Source: Bryobacterales bacterium (lineage in GTDB: Bacteria; Acidobacteriota; Terriglobia; Bryobacterales; Bryobacteraceae). Taken from it: 45,116 nucleotides of DNA. This document shows, piece after piece, positions 24,676 through 32,930 of this stretch. The stretch's first letter is position 1; the number at the start of each line of letters is the position of its first letter. The stretch lies in the NCBI GenBank assembly GCA_003135055.1, contig PLDF01000429.1:1-45116 (forward strand). The letters are read 5' to 3'. The notes below the pieces were generated by a model, which saw nothing but the letters and a program-made list of their open reading frames with translations, was not told the DNA's origin and ran no database searches. The position numbers and the translations under genes are program-made.

Positions 24676-25620
24676 CTACGGCGCAAGCGCCAGCACGGCC
24701 GTTTTCACGTCGATTCTCTTGGGCAATAAACCGAGTTGGAGATAGCGATCGGCCAGCGCCTGTTGTGAGGCGATCAGGCCGGCGCCGACCTGCTCGGTGT
24801 CATATCGGTTGCGGCGTTCTTCGGCCATCGCCACGGCGTCCAACGGAATGCCGGTCTCCGCGGCCAGAAAGCGATTCACTTCCGCGTGGTGGGCCCTTGC
24901 CCAGGCTTTTACGCTCTCCAATTCGCTCAGGAACTCCTTCAAACGCTGCGGCGATTTCTCCGCCATCCGCCCGGAAGCCAGGTAATACTCACGGCCATCC
25001 ACGAAGCCTTTTCCGGTAGCCAGCTTGCGATAGAGTCCTTGTTCTTCCGCTGCCGCCAGGTAAGGGTCCCACGCCGACCAGGCGTCAATCGAACCGCTTT
25101 CAAGCGCTCCCCGCCCGTCTGCAGGGGCAAGGTACATCGCGGTGATATCGGCGAGAGAAAGTCCATTTCCCTCCAGATAGCGCAAGACCATGGTGTGGGC
25201 GCTGGTACCCTTAGCGAAACCGATGCGGCGTCCCCGCAAATCCGATGCCTGGTGAATTGGGGATTCGCGCTTTACCAGGATGCCGGAGCTTTCAGGGCTC
25301 GCCGACGACGCCGCAAAGTAGACGAAAGGTATCCCGGCCGCTTGCGCGAACAGCGGAGGCGAGTCGCCGGTATGCCCTATATCGATGCTGCCCGCGTTCA
25401 GTGCTTCCAGAAGCGGAGGGCCGGAGGGAAATTCCGTCCAGACGATTCGGACGCCCTTCGGTTCGAACGATCTTGCTAACTCGCCTGAAGCCTTGAGAAT
25501 CGAAAATGTGCTCCATTTTTGATAACCGATCCGCAGAGTTTCGACCGGTGCCTTCGACGCCATCATGCAACCGGAGAGAGCTAGTGCAGCGATGGTCAGG
25601 ACGGCTCGCGATTGGATCAT
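24676..25620 (-). CDS. ssuA: Aliphatic sulfonate ABC transporter substrate-binding lipoprotein
   Basis: A 314-residue binding protein. The start at 25620 gives MIQSRAVLTIAALALSGC, a lipoprotein signal with lipobox LSGC. The mature protein begins with LRIGYQKWSTFSILKASG, the usual first strand of SsuA/TauA-like proteins, then GSIDIGHTGDSPPLFAQAAG and DGREYYLASGRMAEK. It would capture sulfonates in the periplasm for SsuCB. The operon is ssuA-ssuD on the minus strand; the permease and ATPase lie 4 kb away on the plus strand. Confidence 0.9.
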   Translation of the reverse strand: MIQSRAVLTIAALALSGCMMASKAPVETLRIGYQKWSTFSILKASGELARSFEPKGVRIVWTEFPSGPPLLEALNAGSIDIGHTGDSPPLFAQAAGIPFVYFAASSASPESSGILVKRESPIHQASDLRGRRIGFAKGTSAHTMVLRYLEGNGLSLADITAMYLAPADGRGALESGSIDAWSAWDPYLAAAEEQGLYRKLATGKGFVDGREYYLASGRMAEKSPQRLKEFLSELESVKAWARAHHAEVNRFLAAETGIPLDAVAMAEERRNRYDTEQVGAGLIASQQALADRYLQLGLLPKRIDVKTAVLALAP

Positions 25621-25675
25621 TGCTTTTCTCAATGCAGTATCCGCGACCTCCAAATTCCGTATAGCTAAGGTAAAA

Positions 25676-25703
25676 TAGACTATCTCTATCGAGTAATAGA
25701 TGA
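25676..25703. promoter_or_regulatory. Operator-like site upstream of ssuA
   Basis: Core CTCTATCGAGTAATAG, 56 bases upstream of the ssuA start. It shares TCTATCGA with the sites at 19629 and 41953 but is the weakest of the set at its edges. Confidence 0.42.
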
Positions 25704-26079
25704 TTCTATCCCGCGTCTCGCCACATTGCAACCGCGATACTGGTATGCCCATGAACCCACTGGAAATCGACCCGCTGGTCGGCTTGGTTCGCGCCCTCCT
25801 TTAGCACCCTCGGTTCGTTCAAAGCCAGTCTGCGCTTGGTCTCCAAACCGCATTTGGGTCAGATGCGGCCATTTCCCACTTGACAGGGGTCCCCTCAATC
25901 TGGATAATCTCTATAGAAAATGGTACGATTCAGAGAAGAAACTGACTTGGCCGTGTCCTACAATCTGAGGAGGCTCGCACATAGCCACACCTGCTGTTGT
26001 CGCTAATCCTTTCACTACGTGTTTTGATTCCTGGCCCACGTTCGGGCCGGGGTGACATTCCATATTTGAGGAGAATTCG
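25704..26079 (+). other. Leader region of the ANTAR gene
   Basis: No protein gene is supported here. The stretch contains a second weak copy of the operator core (TCTCTATAGAAAATGGTAC, 25908-25926) and, 32 bases before the ANTAR start, a perfect hairpin GGCCC-ACGTTC-GGGCC (26033-26048) with a six-base loop beginning with A. A GGCT/AGCC stem occurs about 50 bases earlier. ANTAR proteins bind paired hexaloop hairpins, so autoregulation is conceivable, although the canonical G at loop position 4 is absent. Ribosome-binding site GAGGAGAA precedes the gene. Confidence 0.35.
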
Positions 26080-26352
26080 ATGAACGCAATCAGGCTTGCC
26101 GCACCGGCGACAGAGGTTGAAGTTCTGCGCCGGGAAATTGAAAAACTGACTCAAAAGCTGGCCGCCCGAAGGATACTGGAGCGCGCCAAAGGCATTCTAC
26201 AAGAGGAATTCGGCTGGACGGAGGAAGAGACGTATCTGCGCATCCGGCGATTGAGCCGGCAGAAGCGCGTCCCCATGCGGGAGATTGCGATTTTGGTGAT
26301 CGAGAGCCGCGAAACTCGTTCGATAGAACAGGCGGAGCACCGTGCAGGCTGA
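26080..26352 (+). CDS. Stand-alone ANTAR-domain RNA-binding regulator
   Basis: A 90-residue protein: a short N-terminal coiled-coil (EVEVLRREIEKLTQKLAAR) and an ANTAR domain (RRILERAKGILQEEFGWTEEETYLRIRRLSRQKRVPMREIAILVI), with the usual A-K-G-I-L helix and the E-E-x-x-Y-x-x-I-R segment. ANTAR proteins bind dual hexaloop RNA hairpins and prevent transcription termination. No receiver domain is attached, so its activity would be set by level, partner or ligand. It overlaps the following PIG-L gene by 11 bases. Confidence 0.82.
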   Translation: MNAIRLAAPATEVEVLRREIEKLTQKLAARRILERAKGILQEEFGWTEEETYLRIRRLSRQKRVPMREIAILVIESRETRSIEQAEHRAG

Positions 26353-27274
26353 CCGCGCGCTTCCGACGCGCAAAAACTTCCTGCTGGCGATGAGCGGCGT
26401 CACGCTGCTGCCGTTGCGAGTGCCTGCCCAGCAATTGCCGGCGCAGACGCACAAAGTTCTGATAGTGGTGGCGCACCCGGACGATGAGTACGCTTTCGCC
26501 GCCACCACGTACCGTCTGGTGCGCGAACTGGGTTGGGCGGCCGACCAGGTGATCGTCACCAACGGCGAGGCCGGCTATCGCTACTCGACGCTGGCCGAAG
26601 CCGTATACGGCGTGGCGCTATCACAGGCGAGCGAGGGTCGCGCCCATCTGCCGGCAATTCGCAAAGAGGAAGCGGTGCGCGCCGGAAAGATCCTCGGCAT
26701 CCGGCGGCATTACTTCCTGGACCAAAAGGATTCGGGTTTTGCGACCGATGCGGCCTCCGCCGATTCCAGCAACTGGGACCGTCCGCGCGTACTCTCCGCA
26801 ATCTAGCAACTACTCGTGCGTGAACGCTATGATGCCGTCTTCACGCTTCTGCCCACGGCGGAGACCCACGGCCATTATCGCGCGGCCACTTTGCTCGCCT
26901 TGGAAGCAGTGGCGCGTCTGCCCCAAGACCAGCGGCCGCTATTTTTCGGCGTGGAGCCGCGATCGAACAGCGATGCGCCGCCGCGTTTCGCCGGATTGGC
27001 ATCGCAACCCCTCACCGCAACCGTCAAGGCCGATCCGGTTTTCGTCTTCGACCGGATGGCGTCGTTCGGTTACAGGAACGCGCTGAATTATCAGATTGTG
27101 GTGAACTGGGTGATTGCGGAGCATAAGTCGCAGGGCCTGTTTCAGAAGGATTGCGGCGTCCATGAGCTGGAGCAGTTCTGGCTCTTCCGCATCAGCGGCG
27201 ATGGCGCGGCTGAACGGGCTGACGAATTGTCGGGGGCTTTGCGCGCTCAGAAGCGGGACTCCGCGACGCGGTAG
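26342..27274 (+). pseudogene. PIG-L-family deacetylase with in-frame amber codon
   Basis: The reading frame from the GTG at 26342 contains the catalytic VLIVVAHPDDEYAFAATTYR and RRHYFLDQKDSGF, then TAG at 26804-26806 (codon 155), and continues in the same frame with QLLVRERYDAVFTLLPTAE, THGHYRAATLL and VVNWVIAEHKSQGLF to 27274. The paralogue at 15741-16766 has NLFWLLQREEYDLVILLLP here, so TAG most likely replaced CAG (Gln). Without suppression only the N-terminal half would be made. The N-terminus has a weak export signal (FLLAMSGVTLLPLRVPAQ). Confidence 0.8.
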
Positions 27275-27406
27275 CTTGGTGGGACCCGCCTCCCCGGCGC
27301 TCAGCCCTTGCGGAGCGCCCCTCCAGCGCATGGATCATGAACCGAAAGGCACATCTGGCTGATCGGCTTCGGCCCAAGATCTGCGCCATCTCGAAAGGCG
27401 GCATAT

Positions 27407-28603
27407 ATGGATTCGACGATTCGGAGGTTCTGGCAGACGCCGCGCAAGACCGCCGCGCGCTGGTGGATCTTGCAGATCCACTTCTACGCGGGCGTTATCG
27501 CCGGTCTGCTGTGGACCGTTGTGGGCGTGACCGGCAGCGCCATCGTCTTCGTGCCCGAATTGCGCCGGCTCGAAGTGCCGGGCTGGACCAGAGTTCAGCC
27601 GGGGGGCCCGGCTCTTCCTATCGAGACGCTGGTGGAGCGCTACCATCGGGAACGCCCCACCGAGCGCATGCATAGCATCTATTTCGACTTCAAACCGGAT
27701 TGGGCCTGGAACTTCCGCACCATCGCGGCCAACGGCGACCGCATACACAGCTTCGTCGATCCATACCGCGGCAAGCTGCTCGGAAGCGTCGATTACAATC
27801 ACAGCGCGCTGCAATGGGTCTACGATCTCCACTCCGAGTTGCAGAACCAAAAGCCCGGTCTCAAGGCCAATGCCTGGTTCGCCTTCGCACTGGTGGCCGC
27901 TTCCACCAGTGGATTGCTGCTTTGGTGGCGCGGACGCCACTATTGGAAGCTTGGCTTCGAATACCGCGTGCAGGCGAGCTGGAAGCGGCAGATCTGGGAC
28001 CTCCACAACCTCGGCGGTTTCTGTTTTTATCTGCCGCTGTTGTTGCTCTCGCTGAGCGGCGCATACTATGCATTCGAGCCGGTCTACGCCTCGATAGCCG
28101 CGGCCCTAACGCGCGGACCGGCGGAGATCGCTCCTCCCAAAGCCACTCAGCCCGGCGCCGTGCGGCGGTCGTTGGACGAGATACAGCAAAACGCCCTGAG
28201 TGCGCTCCCCGGGTCCGCGCCCAGCATGATCGTCTTCCCCGCGAAGCGCGGCGACGCGTTTACTCTGCGACTGCGGCTCCCGTCCGACCCTCATCGCATT
28301 GGGATGAACTGGGTCTACGTCGATCCTTCGACGGCGCGCGTTCTCCGCGTAGACACGTTCGATCAACAGCCGCTGGGAGTCAAGATCATTCGCCTGATCA
28401 CCCCGCTGCATTACGGAACCATCGGAGGGCTCGCTACAAGAATTCTGTGGGTGGCCACGGGATTGATGCCGGGAATTCTCTTTGTCACGTCGCTCCTGAT
28501 GTGGTGGAATCGCGTTCTCTCGAAGAAGTGGCGCCGGCGCGCAAGCGCTCCCACCGCCGTTCAAGAAGAGGCGTCGCTACCAATCGCTCGCGGCGGAGAT
28601 TGA
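27407..28603 (+). CDS. PepSY-associated transmembrane protein
   Basis: A 398-residue inner-membrane protein of the PepSY-TM family. TM segments lie near residues 22-48, 163-180, 205-230 and 345-375, each preceded by family features: RWWILQIHFYAGVIAGLLW, WVYDLHSELQ, IWDLHNLGGFCFYLPLLLLS and ITPLHYGTIGGLATRILWV. The conserved His residues in these segments (QIHFY, YDLHSE, WDLHN, PLHYG) are typical and could bind haem or metal. Relatives accompany siderophore receptors or act as ferric-chelate reductases. It stands alone on the plus strand. Confidence 0.82.
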   Translation: MDSTIRRFWQTPRKTAARWWILQIHFYAGVIAGLLWTVVGVTGSAIVFVPELRRLEVPGWTRVQPGGPALPIETLVERYHRERPTERMHSIYFDFKPDWAWNFRTIAANGDRIHSFVDPYRGKLLGSVDYNHSALQWVYDLHSELQNQKPGLKANAWFAFALVAASTSGLLLWWRGRHYWKLGFEYRVQASWKRQIWDLHNLGGFCFYLPLLLLSLSGAYYAFEPVYASIAAALTRGPAEIAPPKATQPGAVRRSLDEIQQNALSALPGSAPSMIVFPAKRGDAFTLRLRLPSDPHRIGMNWVYVDPSTARVLRVDTFDQQPLGVKIIRLITPLHYGTIGGLATRILWVATGLMPGILFVTSLLMWWNRVLSKKWRRRASAPTAVQEEASLPIARGGD

Positions 28604-29050
28604 CATCTCTAGCGTAAGATCGTTTCCGAATTCACCGCGCCAGAGTCCCTTCCGCAAGTGGTTCGTCCAGATTCATCCGGAGCTCGCAATGATTCTGAGA
28701 CCGGGCGTGGCCTTTGTGCCGTTGACCGGCGCTGGCCGCACGATCAGTGCCTTCGTCGCTGACCAGATCGGCGCCGCGGCGCAGCAACGACAGCGTGCCG
28801 CCGGAAACAGAACGGAGCGGTGGTGAGAAACCACGTGGGGCAGACTCAGTACCGGCTCAAGGCCACGCTGGCTCTTGGCTACCACTACGGTGACGGCCCG
28901 ACAGCGATATCGACCTGTCCCAAAGAAGAGTCGATCCCGATCAAGTTTCCTCAATCAAGCTGGGGTTCGCCCTGTTCCGAACTCCGCGCCGTATAGCGCC
29001 AACCTAGCGTCGCCGGGTAACGCTTCGGAAAGGCTCAGAACGCCTCAATC
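28604..29050. other. Gap without a supported gene
   Basis: About 450 bases between two convergent transcription units. Several open frames exist on both strands but none shows a known domain or ribosome-binding site. The stretch LYR-LKATLALGYHYGDG on the plus strand is protein-like but isolated. It may be an eroded gene. Confidence 0.35.
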
Positions 29051-29530
29051 TCAGAGCAACCTGCCCAGAGCTTTTTCGATCTCAGTGTTGTCGGTCTCCC
29101 CGATGAAGGATGCCGCCTTCTGACCGGCGCGATCATAGAGGAACACACCGGGCAGCGCTCCGCTCCATTTCCTGTCGATGGAGTCGATGAACAACTCGTC
29201 GTTCTTGACGTGCTTCACATAGGCGGGAAAGCGCACTCCCGATTTCAGCAGGAATCGCAGCGCGGGAACTTCCTGCTCCGGCTCGTCCGCCGAGATGGTA
29301 ACCAGCACCAAGCCGCGGCCACGCCATTTGCGCTCCAGTTTCACGAGCGCCGGCAACTCCGCGCGGCATGGGTCGCACCATGTAGCCCAGAAATCGAAGA
29401 GGACAACCTTACCGCTGTTGGCGAGGGTGCGGCTGAATACGTCCTCGTCCATCGACTGCAATTGGCAGCGCAAATCTGGCGCCGCCAAGAGCGCAACCGC
29501 GCCAAGCGCCAGGGCCGCGAACAGCTTCAC
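29051..29530 (-). CDS. TlpA/ResA-like thioredoxin
   Basis: A 159-residue exported thioredoxin-fold protein. GTG start at 29530 gives signal peptide VKLFAALALGAVALLAAPD; the active site is LFDFWATWCDPCRAELPAL (W-C-D-P-C), with cis-Pro strand GALPGVFLYD. It should reduce disulfides in the periplasm, for instance in cytochrome c maturation. The start overlaps the stop of the upstream redoxin gene (GTGA), so the two are coupled. Confidence 0.88.
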   Translation of the reverse strand: MKLFAALALGAVALLAAPDLRCQLQSMDEDVFSRTLANSGKVVLFDFWATWCDPCRAELPALVKLERKWRGRGLVLVTISADEPEQEVPALRFLLKSGVRFPAYVKHVKNDELFIDSIDRKWSGALPGVFLYDRAGQKAASFIGETDNTEIEKALGRLL

Positions 29531-30102
29531 AGAGACTTTCTGACGCGCTTGATGGTGCAGCCGAAAGCCTTGGTTTCCGCCTTCTCCACAGGCTTGCCGG
29601 CAAGCACCGAATCGAGCGCCCTGCGCAGCCACTGGTTTTGGATTCGCGCGGGCTGTTGGGAATCGTCGATGGAGCCGTGATATACAACCGTTCCCGTGTG
29701 ATCGATGACGAACGTCTCTGGCGTGGCCTGAGCATCGAAGCGGTCGGCGACTACGTTGCCGTTGTCTTTGTACACCGGAAACGCGAAACCGTTTTCCTTG
29801 GCGTGTTCCGCAACGGCTGGGGCGGGCTCCGTGCTATTAGCATTCAAAAAGAGGAAATGCACGCCCTTCGAACTGTAGTCTTTGTAGAGCGCGTTCATGC
29901 GGTCGTTATAAGCGTTCGAGACCGGACATTGCACTGAGATAAACACAATCGCCGTGACCTCTCCCTTGAGATGCGAGAAAGTTTGCGGCTTTCCGGCCAG
30001 ATCCTGGATCGTGAAATCGTCGATTTTCGACCCGAGTTTGAAGTCTTGAGCCAAGGCGGCGCCGGCGAAGAGCACCACCGCCCACGTAATCGTTCGTTTC
30101 AT
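29527..30102 (-). CDS. Exported redoxin-family protein
   Basis: 191 residues with a signal peptide (MKRTITWAVVLFAGAALAQ) and a peroxiredoxin/SCO-like thioredoxin fold: KIDDFTIQDLAGKPQTFSHL, then AIVFISVQCPVSNAYNDRM with a single active Cys (C-P-V-S), and TPETFVIDHTGTVVYHGSID. It may act as a thiol peroxidase or a redox partner. The start at 30102 is preceded by AAGGAAG. It is coupled to the downstream TlpA-like gene, and similar pairs are common in Acidobacteriota. Confidence 0.85.
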   Translation of the reverse strand: MKRTITWAVVLFAGAALAQDFKLGSKIDDFTIQDLAGKPQTFSHLKGEVTAIVFISVQCPVSNAYNDRMNALYKDYSSKGVHFLFLNANSTEPAPAVAEHAKENGFAFPVYKDNGNVVADRFDAQATPETFVIDHTGTVVYHGSIDDSQQPARIQNQWLRRALDSVLAGKPVEKAETKAFGCTIKRVRKSL

Positions 30103-30121
30103 GTTTTTTCCTTCCTGATTT

Positions 30122-30698
30122 CTATCCGGCTGCAAAAAGTGCCGACGAGCCCACTGAATCCCGGAACCTCTGGAAGTGGCGCTCTCCATCCTGCCATGGG
30201 CCATGACCGGAATCGGCATTGATATGGCCTGCAGCCCCTGCGTTGATGAACTCGCTTCCCCATTTGCGGGCAAATCTGGCGGCCGTCTCAATGCGGGCAT
30301 AGGGGTCGTTCTCGCTGGCAATCAGCAGCGAACGAAACGGGAGCCGTTGCGAAGGGAAGCGGCGTGAAACTGGAGAGCGCCGGCAGGGTGCCGTTGGCCG
30401 AGCTCAGATCGGGTGGCGCAACCAGCATGGCCCCCTGCACCCAGCGGCTACAATCGGTCCGGACCGATGCCCACCAGGCGACAGCCAGGCACCCGAGACT
30501 GTGTGCTACTAGCACCACCTCTCCGGACGACGAAACAACCGCTCGATCCACTGCCATCGCCGAGTCTGAGCACTGAACGCTGCACCAATCCCGTTGCGCC
30601 ACGCGAACGTATTCGGGGTGGTTCTGCTCCCAAATGGTCTGCCAGTGGGCCGGGCCAGAACCATGCCACCCGGGCACAATCACAACGCTAGAAGACAT
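30122..30698 (-). pseudogene. RBBP9/YdeN-type serine hydrolase, frameshifted
   Basis: The N-terminal part is SVVIVPGWHGSGPAHWQTIW and VVLVAHSLGCLAVAWWAS (nucleophile Ser in A-H-S-L-G), ending with SFTPLP. A one-base shift near 30355 hides the rest; in the next frame it continues RLPFRSLLIASENDPYARI and FINAGAAGHINADSGHG, with the acid (END) and His (GH), to a TAG at 30122. Restoring one base yields a complete hydrolase of about 190 residues. Either a recent mutation or a consensus error. Confidence 0.75.
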
Positions 30699-30704
30699 GG
30701 CGCC

Positions 30705-31556
30705 TCACCTCTTCGTTGTTGTGGCGGTGGGTTTAACCGCCGGAGGCAGCGGCGCCGGGTCGATATATCCGCGCGTGCCGTCCGGGCATATGGGGCCGGG
30801 CCGAATCCCAAATGGTCGCGGTCCACGTTATTCTCGCGGCACGCATATTCAGCCAACAGTTGGCCCGGCGCGCCGGCCACCCTGGTTCGCGAGTAATTGA
30901 ACGGCTCGGTGTAGAACTTCGGGTCCTCAACCACCGTGTCAACCTGGATGTGATCGGCGTCGGGCCTCTTCCAGCGCTCCACAACGTGCAGCGCATCGCT
31001 ATGTGGGCTGCCGGTCTCGTCGGCCCGCACTTGCGTGTCCTTGAAGCCGATGGAATCGATCACCAGCGTGTCGCCTTCCCAACGTCCGATCTCTTCGCCA
31101 AAGAAGGAAGGGCCCGGATCGTCGGAGTGCTTTCTGCCATCCACCGGAATCAGCCGGTAATACGTGTAGAAATAGAGAAACGCGAACCACCTTCGGCGTC
31201 TGCATCACCATGAACGGCAGCCCGCTGGCATTGTGCCTCGGAATACCGCCAGGGATGCAGAGAGGCTCCGGGTCGATAGTTGCGGTGACGTTGTGCTGCC
31301 AGGCAGCCTCGCCTGCGGGTGTGAATGGTAGCTTAAACCCCGGCAGATCCGTCCCGCTGTCGCCCACCGGCCTGGTATTGCGCGTCCCTTTCCAGAACCC
31401 GTCGAGATCGGCGTGACCGTCCGCGGTCCGCGGGGTGGGCTTGGGTGCGCCAGCCGGTTTTTTCCGATCAAATCGCCGTAAGCCGCATCGGCCGGTTGCG
31501 CTGTTTGAGGTTTGGTTTGCGTCCCCTGGGGAAAAGCAGGTAGAGCGAGCCCCCAT
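30705..31556 (-). pseudogene. Copy 1 of the exported D-L-D/T-G-F-W hypothetical protein, frameshifted
   Basis: A paralogue of the intact gene at 30.8% further right (40830-41693). It keeps ADGHADLDGFWKGT, LPGFKLPFTPAGEAAW, IDPEPLCIPGGIPR, then after a shift near 31155 DGRKHSDDPGPSFFGEEIG, RWEGDTLVIDSIGFKD and HVVERWKRPDADHIQ, and after a third shift near 30795 DGTRGYIDPAPLPPA, stop at 30705. The 5-prime end is also shifted in an A6 run near 31465, and the true start is not clear. The family is exported and of unknown function, and is paired with DUF6152 genes. (Position statement: the intact copy lies about 10 kb to the right.). Confidence 0.65.
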
Positions 31557-31615
31557 CGTAGGAAGGATGATAGTGAGCTTCGGTTAGTGCATAATCCTCA
31601 CAATAAACCACAATC

Positions 31616-31643
31616 ATCCTATCATCTATCAAAATAGTGGTGT
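31616..31643. promoter_or_regulatory. Operator-like site between hypothetical copy 1 and the DUF6152 fragment
   Basis: ATCC left edge, core TCTATCAAAATAG, right edge TGGTGT. It ends 41 bases before the start of the DUF6152 fragment and lies about 60 bases before the minus-strand hypothetical. It matches the ssuC site at 20 of 28 positions, so it may serve both divergent genes. Confidence 0.5.
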
Positions 31644-31683
31644 ATGCTGCCGGAAGATTTGATTTCCCGCAAGGAGACTGTAC

Positions 31684-31807
31684 ATGAAAGCAACAAAGAT
31701 GGTTTTCGCGGTGGGGATTCTGGGGCGGCTCGCGATTGGAGCGCCGGCCATTGCCCACCACTTGTTCGCCGCGGAGTTTGACGCAAGCAAGGCAATCCGC
31801 CTCACCG
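31684..31807 (+). pseudogene. DUF6152 protein, N-terminal fragment
   Basis: Starts MKATKMVFAVGILG (signal peptide) and continues AIAHHLFAAEFDASKAIRLT, the N-terminal signature of DUF6152 (H-H-x-F-A-A-E-F-D), which in the intact copy at 40392-40814 is HHSFAAEFDGTKPVRLVG. Homology stops abruptly after RLTG at about 31807, where the antisense of another truncated gene begins. About two thirds of the protein is missing. Good ribosome-binding site (AAGGAGA). Confidence 0.65.
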
Positions 31808-31937
31808 GCATCCCGTCCTTCGAGTCGTCCTTAACATCTTGCGCCGTATCCATCCACTCTTTGTGGCGTGCCACATCGTCTTGTTCCATGGCCAGACACA
31901 ATGAGGCCAGAAGCGCCAAGGCCAGTTTGCTTTTCAT
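31808..31937 (-). pseudogene. Small exported protein, N-terminal fragment (cytochrome c-like?)
   Basis: Minus-strand start MKSKLALALLASLCLAMEQD (signal peptide) followed by DVARHKEWMDTAQDVKDD. Small exported four-helix cytochromes begin similarly, but no haem motif remains because homology ends at about 31808, at the same point as the DUF6152 fragment on the other strand. It is the last member of the msrP-DUF6644-DUF6644 run. Confidence 0.4.
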
Positions 31938-31944
31938 GATGTCC

Positions 31945-32421
31945 TCATAGAAACCCGATCGCGCGGCCGGCCAGCCCCACGCTGAGCCAGAGCGTCAACG
32001 ACACCACCGCGGCCGCCTTCGACCGTATGGGCGCCGATCGGCCGGCCGGTATCTGGAGCGCGCTGCGGTGGACCGTGAACGTAAAGATCACGGCGAGCCC
32101 GAATAGCGCCATCTTCAGCCGGAACGCCGGGTGGTAGTAGCACTTCAAGGCTTCCGCGCAAACCAGCAGGGAGCCGGACAGCACCATCACGATCAGACTG
32201 CAGTAAAATACCGGGGCAAGTTCTCGCGCCACGCGCGACGGCGGCTGGCGCCGCAGGCCGATTCCAAGAATCCCCAGGTCCACCACCAACAGCGTTCCAC
32301 CCAAAGCCGCTAGGGCAAGCAGATGTACCATCTCGACGGTAGCGAATGCCCACTTGGAATCCCGCATCACGGAGAAGAGCGGCGCATGCGCGGCCCATTG
32401 AAATAGAGGTAGCAGCGACAT
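31945..32421 (-). CDS. DUF6644-like membrane protein A1
   Basis: A 158-residue inner-membrane protein with about four hydrophobic segments. Conserved points shared by all four relatives in this window: a His in the first helix (TVEMVHLLALAALGGT), an Asp-Leu pair (LVVDLGILG), and a second His in the fourth part (IFTFTVHRSAL), ending LAGRAIGFL. The pair of membrane His could ligate haem or a metal; this is inference. It lies directly downstream of a second copy and of an MsrP-type reductase. Confidence 0.75.
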   Translation of the reverse strand: MSLLPLFQWAAHAPLFSVMRDSKWAFATVEMVHLLALAALGGTLLVVDLGILGIGLRRQPPSRVARELAPVFYCSLIVMVLSGSLLVCAEALKCYYHPAFRLKMALFGLAVIFTFTVHRSALQIPAGRSAPIRSKAAAVVSLTLWLSVGLAGRAIGFL

Positions 32422-32436
32422 GTCAATAATAAGCGA

Positions 32437-32925
32437 TCAATAATAGGCGATGGCGCGGCCCGCGACAATGATTCCGCTCCACAGCGTCAGCGACAGAATT
32501 GCCGTCAGCCGCGCACGCCAGGGGGCGACGGGCGCCTCGTCCCACGAAGCCACGTTGCGGTAGATGGTGGAATGAAAAATCAGCGGGTTCAAGCCCGCCA
32601 CAACTAGCAGAAGCATTTTGAAGCGGAACGCGGGGTTGGCGTACGATTTGGCAGCCTCGGCCAGAAACAAAAGGGCTCCACTAAGAAACATGGCGGCGAA
32701 CCCGGCCCACGTCAACGGCAGAATTTGCCCGGCCACCTGCGACACGCGCTCGCGTTTAAAAATCACCCCCAGCAATCGCAGATCGACGATGGCCACCGTC
32801 CCGGCCAGAAGGGTGATCGCCAAAACGTGGACGGTCTCAATGATGGGAAACACGTAGTCCGATTCGCGAATCGCCGTCGCGAGATTGGTGTCATTCAGCC
32901 ACTGGCAGATTTGCAACAAGGACAT
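32437..32925 (-). CDS. DUF6644-like membrane protein A2
   Basis: 162 residues, four hydrophobic segments, paralogous to the adjacent gene. Conserved His in FPIIETVHVLAITLLAGT, VDLRLLG, and His in LNPLIFHSTIYRN, ending VAGRAIAYY. The start at 32925 (MSLLQICQWLND) was chosen by analogy with its paralogues; the longer frame overlaps msrP. It begins six bases after the msrP stop. Confidence 0.78.
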   Translation of the reverse strand: MSLLQICQWLNDTNLATAIRESDYVFPIIETVHVLAITLLAGTVAIVDLRLLGVIFKRERVSQVAGQILPLTWAGFAAMFLSGALLFLAEAAKSYANPAFRFKMLLLVVAGLNPLIFHSTIYRNVASWDEAPVAPWRARLTAILSLTLWSGIIVAGRAIAYY

Positions 32926-32930
32926 GCGAA

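Noticed and set aside
26804..26806. TAG as a pyrrolysine codon in the PIG-L gene
   Set aside because: There is no sign of pyrrolysine machinery, the family does not use it, and a CAG-to-TAG change explains it.
28673..28954. A minus-strand open frame in the 28.6-29.05 kb gap
   Set aside because: It is rich in Cys, Arg and Ala with no recognisable domain and no ribosome-binding site.
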